64,000 bases of DNA from NCBI GenBank assembly GCA_023014485.1, contig JAJOZX010009426.1, positions 1-64,000 on the forward strand, given 5' to 3'. Shown here one piece after another: positions 57,724 to 64,000 of this stretch. Each line of letters begins with the position of its first letter. Position 1 is the first letter of the stretch. The notes beneath the pieces are model-generated. The model was not told the DNA's origin, did not search any database, and saw only the letters and a program-made list of their open reading frames with translations. The translations under genes were made by a program, and so were the position numbers. This DNA comes from Bathynomus jamesi (taxonomy: Eukaryota; Arthropoda; Malacostraca; Isopoda; Cirolanidae).

Positions 57724-59539
57724 AAAGAGCCTTAACTTCCATTTCATTGCAATAACTACCATGTAGCATCCAGCCTAGCTTACTTTCAATAGCTACCTGG
57801 CCTTGAGATGTACGGACAATATTACCAGTGATGAAGTCCCAATAATAGTCAGCTCCAATCAAAAGACTAATATCTTCTGTTCCCTCAAACTTATTATTGC
57901 CCAAATTAATTCCTTTAACTTGCAATTCTTGGACACATGCCATATCTAAACAAGTAGTGACTGGAGCACAAAGTTCCTCAATCTCTACAGTTTGGACCTT
58001 GATAGTGGGACTTTGCGGTAACAACCCTTTAACCAGAACTTCTACCTTCTTAAATTTGGTTCGGTTTTGAACGGAACCCCCAAACCCAGAAATTCTTAAA
58101 TTTTCCCTCTTAAGTTCTTTAAACTTCAATTTTCTGGAAATTCTGGTCTTAATAAAACTACACTGGCTACCACTATCAAACAACACTCTTACAGTAGCTT
58201 CTCCCTCATTCCCAATTAATAAGGCTGCAGTTGTTTGCAATAATCCCCCTTTACTTTTACTCCCTTGCATAGCAGTGGCATGTGCCACTGATGTCTCTAC
58301 TTCTGGGGTAGGCCTACTAAGAGTGTTTTCACACAATAATGGCTGATGCCTACCATGACATTTTTTGCACAAAATTTTAAACTTACAAAACCTTGCTCTA
58401 TGACCTATCAAAAAACATTTAAAACATGCTGTGGACTTAGTTACCCTGTCCTTTCTCTCCTCAAAGGGTAAGGCCTCAGCCACCTCACATTTATATGACT
58501 TGTGGTTGCCTTCGCAAAATATGCATTCCTTGATTCCCTTTAATTTATTCTCAGAGGAGGCATGTAGAGCTGACACTGTACCTGGGCTATTCCTTTTTGT
58601 GGAAACTTTGGTGCTGTGCCTGCCTTTGTCCCTTTGTTTACCATCCCACTGTGCAAACTCAACTCCCTCTCGTCTTGCTAATTCGGTGCCTAAAAGACTT
58701 AACATCTGCTGAAGGGGGATGTACACATGTTCTGCAGAGTGTCCCCTACTTAATTCAAGCAAAATTGAGCTAGGCAATTTAGACTCCAGTGTAGGAACCA
58801 ACATTATACCATACTTTTCCATTCCTACACCCAAGTTGTCCAGGGACCTAGTTCTAATTTCAAATTCATCATATAACTGCCGTAACTCCTTGACACTATT
58901 AGGATTATTAACAGGAGGTATAGCTAAAAGTGCACGGAGGTGGCTTTTAATTAAGATCTCTGGCTTACCAAACCGTTTCTTTAATATATCCCAAGCCACA
59001 TTATAATTAGCCTCTGTTAATGCTAATCCTGCTATAGTCTTTGCTGCCTCCCCTTCCAAGAGGGACCGCAAATAATTAAACTTCTCCACGGCACTTAACA
59101 CTTGACTAGAATGAACTGCTGATTGAAAACTGTCTGCCCATCCTTGCCATTCCTGAATACTCCCAGAAAATGTTTTGAGTACAAGCCTCGGTAATTGAAC
59201 TACAGATCTGTTAACCTTAACTTCATTATCAGACCTGGTCTCTAACTGTACTGAGCTACTAAACTCTTTTGCTCGGAGGCCTACGTTAATTATATCATCA
59301 ATAATCTCTTCAAAGTAAATTATGTTGTTTTCTATTTCATCCTCTTCTATAAGAGCCTCAATTTTAACATTTACCTCACTTAGAGCAACCTTTTTAGTTT
59401 CTAATATGGAAAGCTGCGCAGTCACTAAGCGTAAATCCTCTTGCTCTATGGCAGAATCTATAGTGGCAATGACCTTTGTAATTAGACCTTTGTAGGCGCT
59501 TCTCCTTTTTATAAATTTGTTCAATTCAGATGCACTCAT
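57677..59539 (-). CDS. gag: Unit 9 Gag-protease, C-terminally truncated
   Basis: 620 codons from the ATG at 59539, with Gag, knuckles and DSG protease complete, ending in a short foreign tail after the indel near 57724. A unique Gln-to-Glu (ILLELSRG) is encoded at 58756, one of few singleton substitutions in the array. Confidence 0.86.
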   Translation of the reverse strand: MSASELNKFIKRRSAYKGLITKVIATIDSAIEQEDLRLVTAQLSILETKKVALSEVNVKIEALIEEDEIENNIIYFEEIIDDIINVGLRAKEFSSSVQLETRSDNEVKVNRSVVQLPRLVLKTFSGSIQEWQGWADSFQSAVHSSQVLSAVEKFNYLRSLLEGEAAKTIAGLALTEANYNVAWDILKKRFGKPEILIKSHLRALLAIPPVNNPNSVKELRQLYDEFEIRTRSLDNLGVGMEKYGIMLVPTLESKLPSSILLELSRGHSAEHVYIPLQQMLSLLGTELARREGVEFAQWDGKQRDKGRHSTKVSTKRNSPGTVSALHASSENKLKGIKECIFCEGNHKSYKCEVAEALPFEERKDRVTKSTACFKCFLIGHRARFCKFKILCKKCHGRHQPLLCENTLSRPTPEVETSVAHATAMQGSKSKGGLLQTTAALLIGNEGEATVRVLFDSGSQCSFIKTRISRKLKFKELKRENLRISGFGGSVQNRTKFKKVEVLVKGLLPQSPTIKVQTVEIEELCAPVTTCLDMACVQELQVKGINLGNNKFEGTEDISLLIGADYYWDFITGNIVRTSQGQVAIESKLGWMLHGSYCNEMEVKALFLLRLRRTAMVWKGI

Positions 59540-59732
59540 CTTCAATGTAAACAACCCTTGGGCTCAATACCAAATGAGCTCAATTGGCAGAAATACTTAA
59601 CCAAACTGATCAAACGCAAATTTTACTTTCAAATAAACTGAATTGCTAGGTGGGGTACTAACCAACACCAGTATGGAATACCAATTTTTCCACCCAAGTA
59701 ACTGGCGCACTGGTCTGCAACCTTCGCCTACG

Positions 59733-60293
59733 AATAATAAACCAAATTAACCAAACTGGTAAATGTAGGCCAAAAACAACGACAGACAAGTAGCCAAGTT
59801 TCGCAATTGGGCAACCAAACTTTCTACCCTGGTACCTTAATTCAATAATAACCCAAAATTAACCAAACCGGTAAAATGTAGGCCAAAACAACGACAGACG
59901 ACTGGCCAAGTTTCGCAATTGGGCGACCAAACTTTTACCCTGGGACCTTAATTCAATAATAACCAAATTAACCAAACCGGTAAAATGTAGGCCAAAACAA
60001 CGACAGACGACTGGCCAAGTTTCGCAATTGGGCTACCAAACTTTTTACCCTGGGACCTTAATTCAATAATAACCCAAATTAACCAAACCGGTAAAATGTA
60101 GGCCAAAACAACGACAGACGACTGGCCAAGTTTCGCAATTGGGCTACCAAACTTTTACCCTGGGACCTTAATTCAATAATAACCCAAAATTAACCAAACC
60201 GGTAAAATGTAGGCCAAAACAACGACAGACGACTGGCCAAGTTTCGCAATTGGGCTACCAAACTTTCTACCCTGGGACCTTAATTCAATAATA
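59733..60293 (-). repeat. Unit 9 leader minisatellite, 5 copies
   Basis: Copies near 59761, 59875, 59984, 60095 and 60205. One junction has lost a C (ataaccaaatt at 59960). Confidence 0.92.
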
Positions 60294-60377
60294 CTCAACC
60301 CGTCTAGGCCTAACTTGGGCTACAATTTGCACAATCAGAACTTTGCCGAAAAATAGTCACTGACTCAGTCTTGGGTA

Positions 60378-60906
60378 GAATCCGGTTCGAAGGACCATGT
60401 TATTTTTATTTATTTGTCGGGTTCAAAATCCCAGCTGAGCCGTGAACGGCCAAATTCTAAAGGGCCAGTTCTATCTGAAGCCCAAGTTAAGCTAAATTAA
60501 AACTTACGGATTTGAGATCCTATTAGGTCCTACCTCAGGGTAACCTCAGGGTTGCTGACTCGATGCGGGCCTACCTTAGACCTTAGTTACATGAATTTTA
60601 ATGTAAACAAAAAGGGTACTATTTATGGTCTTCTTTCTCAACCTTGCAACAACAACGCAACCTGGACTATTGCACGGTGCAACAATCTTGTATCTAAACA
60701 ACCAAACTGAATTGCAAGAGAGCTCTCTACAAGACCACACCCTGTACGTACGACATCCCACAAACGAGTAGAAAGAACGCGCAGCACCCCAAAATGATGC
60801 CAACAGTGTGACCAAACAATGATGCCACAAGAGCTCAAAAATGCTAGCTCTAAATTAAGTTAATTTTTCACTAACCTTACAATTATGAGATGGATATATA
60901 TACACA
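60378..60906 (-). repeat. LTR 10, last LTR of the array
   Basis: LTR 60398-60906 (509 bp), primer-binding site 60378-60397 serving unit 9. It has the gtaaac form and a unique cacccc form at 60784. It remains nearly identical to the other LTRs although the sequence beyond it is unrelated. Confidence 0.78.
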
Positions 60907-60977
60907 CCTTAACTTAATATATACAAGCAATGCTGCATCAATCAGCTTAGTCATCATATCGCCTTGGGACAACAATG
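60905..60977 (-). repeat. Left arm of a 73-bp inverted repeat (pol tail)
   Basis: Matches the reverse complement of 63746-63818 at 71 of 73 positions. It runs from the inferred LTR terminal dinucleotide to codon GTT/GTC of the pol tail. The arms bracket 2768 bp. Confidence 0.85.
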
Positions 60978-61004
60978 GTTCTTCCTCTTTTAGATTTTCT
61001 AACA
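60907..61004 (-). pseudogene. Truncated unit 10: pol 3' tail only
   Basis: 98 bp of internal sequence remain: the presumed polypurine-side spacer, the pol stop (60947-60949) and about 19 codons of the C-terminus. Homology to the array ends after ttctaaca at 61004. Within these codons two substitutions (60972 and 60990) are absent from all nine complete units; they change Arg to Lys and Ile to Val in the tail. The stub may thus derive from a different copy from its LTR. Confidence 0.85.
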
Positions 61005-62257
61005 ACCCTAGAGACCAAGAGAAATCAATGAAGGTGAAAGGTAGAACATGCAAAAGATCTATGGAGAAAAATGTGCTGGTTTGGAGGTGAAAAGCTGTGG
61101 GCTGGCCTGTAATAAGACAAACAGGAGTAGTTGAGAGAAGGTAGACCACAATGCCACCCACTGATTGGTAACAGTATCACCTCATAGAGGATGGAGCACA
61201 CTGAAGTCTCCCAGGCAGAGGAAGGAGAGGAGAAGCTGTAAAAGGAGAGTAGAAATATCATTAACAGAAGCTTTCTGTGATGGGGGTCGGGTGACAAAAA
61301 TAAATCGATACCTGAGAGGACTCATGCAAGAAACCTGAGCAGACTTTGCATGCCTTACGAAAACCCATCTAAAGGACTGCCAGGCGAACTGTGAAAACCG
61401 AGTTTTGTATTGACCAAAAAGAACTACATATTGACAACTATAACTTACAGTAGGCCCTCATTTGTGATTAATTGGGACTGAGAAAAATGTTACGAATTAC
61501 AAAATCGCAAACAAGAAGATCCATTTTCAATGTAAAATGGCTAATTGGTTCCAAAAGCTCAAGGATGGCAGTGTAGTCTGGAAGCTAACCCAGGATTTTT
61601 GTCCTGACCCAAAATTCTCAGTTAAAGTTTTTTTCCTCTGCTGATTATTTACTATCTTTTGGGTATATATAATGAGATCCAGGGGTGTGTGGAGGTTACA
61701 CCCTTGGGCAATTTGAGATATACAAGATAGCCATCAAGAATACGAAAATATACCCAAAATTCAGTTTTTGGCATTTCTTCACAACCACTCATCATGCAAA
61801 TACAAATAATACATGCTTTTCTATGTTTTGGACCATGGCAAATCTAATTTCATGATCATTTTAACTCTAGGATTGATAAAAAACAATATGGCAGCCATAT
61901 TTACCGCAAAATGGTCACTAATACCCACATATAACTTGAGTAACACATTTATTAGAAAATAGTGACATCATTCAGTATAGAGTTATGATAAAACTGATTC
62001 ACATACATATATACAACATCATGGATTTTAATTACTTACAATAATATAATATTCCAGCACACAAAATTCAAGATGGCTACCATAATACACAATTCAGCAT
62101 TATAGCCATTCCCGTTGATTGCCGTTTAATACAGAAACATTGATATAACAAAAATTCTATCAATTATTAATTAACAATACAAAGGTACACAAATGCAGAT
62201 TGCAACGGTAGCATCTCAAGAAACCCCTATATAATCATGAGAATAAAAATTACAATG
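61005..62257. other. Unrelated flank without recognisable genes
   Basis: About 1.25 kb right of the array. It is AT-rich in its second half and has no long frame with protein-like composition; the longest minus-strand frame (61025-61297) is low-complexity Ser/Leu/Phe and looks accidental. Similar short phrases of the atggcagccat / atggctaccat kind occur near 61890 and 62072, which may be worn repeat sequence. No promoter or RNA gene was recognised. Confidence 0.5.
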
Positions 62258-62263
62258 TTTATT
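62258..62263 (-). promoter_or_regulatory. AATAAA after the decayed gene
   Basis: The hexamer is on the minus strand, five bases past the TAA at 62269-62271. The position is close to the stop but possible for a compact 3' end; it may be chance in AT-rich DNA. Confidence 0.3.
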
Positions 62264-62268
62264 ATCCA

Positions 62269-63720
62269 TTAGTCACTGTTAGCAAGTTCATCATTCTCAA
62301 TTTGTTGTACCTGTATAGTGTACTCGTTGTAACACGCATTGCCTCCTTGGCAATCATAGAATATTGTACACGCTAAGCTATTGTTCTTGCAGCCACATCC
62401 CTGACTGCTGCAGGCCTGCTCACTGGTACACGAACACTTGAGTTTCAGTAACTCTGCTGGGGCCAGAGGTGTGTCATTGGGCACTGTTGTTGGGGTCAGA
62501 CAGTTAGAGCCATCTTCCTTTGACAACCGTGTGTAGTTGGGTCGAGAATGGGTGGGGTCCAACGCAAGTGCGTTGCACCATATAGCAACCTTGAGGTGAG
62601 CTCATGCCACATTCTCTCAGAATGCCTCATTGGTGGGAGGCAGTGTGTGCTTTTGGAGCACCAGCAGCCATACTCTTGCCCACCTTGGCAGACCATACTA
62701 ATCACGATGTTTCCAATCATAAGAGCTGGGAGAGTCCTGTGTAATTTCTGAGACACAGCTGTTAGTAGTGATTGCAAGGTTGGTGAAACAGAGTTTGCAG
62801 CTAAATCAGTGGCAATATGCTTCATATATGTGGTTTTATCATAATGCACTGCCTTGCATTCCGTCACAATCTGCTTGGCTACAGTTTTTATACTATGGGT
62901 CATAATCATCTACATCATCATCCTTAAGCATCCTTAGATTGACTAAAGCATTGTTATTGAATGTGATGATATTTGCATAGCCGGGTGAAGAGAGAACTAA
63001 TAATTCACCACTAAAGTAATTACGGAGTTCATCAACTAAACCAGTGCGGCTCAATTTGTAACCAGAGTGATCAATATATTCCTGATGTAACTGAACAGAG
63101 TTCCATATGCGTGTCCTATCACCTGACATATCTATAAATCTATAATATGCTTCAGTCCCTGATCATCCTCTCCTTTAGAAGTTGAAGGAGACTGATTATA
63201 CAATAAGATGTTCTTGTTACCCAGAAATTTACACATACAATCCCTGTGATACCTTGCATCCACTGCATGAAGGTCACTAATGCAGCTGTCTATTTGCACT
63301 CTGACTTCAATCGCCCAGGGGTCGGCACGAGCATGCATTTATCAAGTAAATAATCCTTATAGGGTTTCCCATCTTGCTTCAGTGAATGGGTAGTGTGACA
63401 GATATATACTGGGCGCCACCTTATCAGGATGTTTTGAGTCTTTCTCGATATCACAGGCTTTCCCACAATATAAACACTGCTTCGTGAAATCAAATGGGTT
63501 TCGAGACTGACGAAGTTTCTTCATTGTTTGGGGGTTCATCAACATCTAACTTGTGCTTCGCAAAATTAGTTACGGATACATATCTAGACCCACAGTTTTT
63601 ATGGAAATGTATCTTTAGCTCCTCATTGTCTGCTAATTGCTGTTCAAGTTGTGTACATAGTCCATCCCCATAGGTCCTGCTGGCCTTGATTATAGAGTGA
63701 ATATGTGAATTCTCATGGTT
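62269..63720 (-). pseudogene. Decayed CXC-like, cysteine-rich invertebrate gene
   Basis: Protein-like sequence continues down the minus strand but jumps frame several times. In order: SCNHENSHIHSIIKASRTYG to KHKLDVDEP (63535-63720), NPFDFTKQCLYCGKACD with a CxxC (63400-63520), KQDGKPYKDYLLDKCM, then WAIEVRVQIDSCISDLHAVDARYHRDC (63170-63325), then SGDRTRIWNSVQLHQEY to VDDYDP (62893-63129), a central part (62563-62909) and a C-terminal segment with nine Cys in about 33 residues (CSC...CGC...C...C...CYN, ends 62269) resembling a Tesmin/TSO1-like CXC motif. I associate this architecture with an uncharacterised, often multicopy family in aquatic invertebrates; function unknown. Exons of a split gene are an alternative, but frame changes inside conserved blocks (63370-63440, 63500-63530) favour a pseudogene. 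Confidence 0.6.
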
Positions 63721-63745
63721 ACAGGAAGTCTATACCTTCATCGCA

Positions 63746-63818
63746 CATTGTTGTCCCAAGGCGATATGATGACTAAGCTGATTGATGCAGTATTGCTTGT
63801 ATATATTAAGGTAAGGTG
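63746..63818 (+). repeat. Inverted copy of the retrotransposon pol tail (right arm)
   Basis: Reads the last pol codons (VVPRRYDD and stop), the spacer and gtatatattaaggtaaggtg in plus orientation, opposite to the array. It shares with the unit 10 stub the ttgttgtccc state that is absent in the nine full units. Homology stops after TG, the inferred first two bases of the LTR; what follows is unlike the array LTR. Confidence 0.88.
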
Positions 63819-64000
63819 GATATTAAGGTAGGTTGATTTTGGAACTGTGATCTTGGACTAGTCTAGATAGAAAGGTATTAATGTATAAAAAACGTTGCAC
63901 AACTCATATTTGTGAAGATGATTGTATTTTTTGAGGATTGTTAATTATTTTTAAGTTGTAAAATTGCCAAATTTTACACGTAAAATCGCGCAATGTAAAC
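63819..64000. other. AT-rich sequence right of the inverted pol tail
   Basis: 182 bp to the window edge with no gene seen. It begins immediately after a TG and could be the start of a different LTR belonging to the plus-strand pol tail, but nothing in the visible part proves this. Confidence 0.3.

Larger units (their letters stand above)
54279..60397 (-). mobile_element. Unit 9 internal region, last complete unit
   Basis: Five minisatellite copies. Breaks: 57724, 57267-57303 (common), 56935-56943 (A4T5) and 56210 (2-nt loss). It has the DEA linker and ccgc forms of units 1 and 3, but the ggtacc and gagctcaattgg leader forms of units 5 and 7. Confidence 0.91.
1..61004 (-). mobile_element. Head-to-tail array of BEL/Pao LTR retrotransposons sharing LTRs
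   Basis: The same internal region (leader, gag, protease, RT, RNase H, integrase) recurs nine times, always on the minus strand, and successive copies are separated by exactly one LTR. LTR-to-LTR distances are 6631, 6639, 6629, 6737, 6730, 6514, 6740, 6626 and 6627 bp. The copies are nearly identical by eye; differences are mostly single-base indels plus a few shared substitutions. The left end lies outside the window and the right end is a truncated tenth repeat. BEL/Pao assignment rests on the DUF1759-like gag, the DUF1758-like protease with a DSG motif, the YVDD reverse transcriptase, the Pao-type RNase H region, the integrase and the C-terminal DUF5641-like domain. An assembly expansion is the main alternative, although unit-specific variants argue against simple duplication of one read. 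Confidence 0.95.

Noticed and set aside
61025..61297. Minus-strand 90-codon frame right of the array
   Set aside because: Low-complexity composition, no motif and no continuation; probably chance.
61005..63745. An env-like gene making the element an endogenous retrovirus
   Set aside because: Within full units the pol stop is followed by the LTR with no room for env. The flank gene shows no signal peptide or membrane anchor and is not inside a unit.

Overview
The window is eukaryotic and animal-like. Almost all of it (1 to about 61004) is one head-to-tail array of a single BEL/Pao-type LTR retrotransposon, entirely on the minus strand. The last 3 kb holds the array's right edge, a decayed invertebrate-type gene and an inverted scrap of the same retrotransposon. 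BEL/Pao elements are confined to animals. The decayed gene (cysteine-rich CXC-like C-terminus, N-terminal CxxC block, a DLHAVDARYH motif) resembles an uncharacterised family I associate with aquatic invertebrates, so a crustacean or similar invertebrate is my best guess, with low confidence. No bacterial genes, operons, tRNA genes or rRNA genes were seen.

Array layout: nine complete units lie between ten LTR copies (starts at 525, 7156, 13795, 20424, 27161, 33891, 40405, 47145, 53771 and 60398). Neighbouring units share one LTR, so the order is LTR-internal-LTR-internal. A tenth unit enters from the left (1-504 is its leader), so the array continues beyond the window. Each unit, read on the minus strand, has an LTR of about 508 bp, a putative primer-binding site, a leader of 0.7-0.95 kb carrying a minisatellite of about 110 bp, gag with zinc knuckles, an aspartic protease, reverse transcriptase, RNase H, integrase and a C-terminal DUF5641-like domain. 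No env-like gene is present. Unit lengths fall into three classes (about 6.51, 6.63 and 6.73 kb), set by 4, 5 or 6 minisatellite copies.

No unit can encode an intact Gag-Pol. All nine share a frame break inside the reverse transcriptase, and each has one to eleven or more further breaks, mostly one-base indels in homopolymers. Unit 2 (7664-13794) is best preserved and serves as the reference copy. Diagnostic variants are distributed as a mosaic among units, which points to amplification and homogenisation at the DNA level (unequal exchange, gene conversion or circle-based amplification) rather than nine independent insertions. Assembly or consensus error must also be considered for the singleton homopolymer indels.

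Right edge: the last LTR (60398-60906) is followed by only 98 bp of internal sequence, ending at about 61004. The next 2.7 kb is unrelated and includes the decayed minus-strand gene at 62269-63720. At 63746-63818 a 73-bp copy of the pol 3' tail appears in the opposite orientation, matching 60905-60977 at 71 of 73 positions and stopping exactly where the LTR is inferred to begin.
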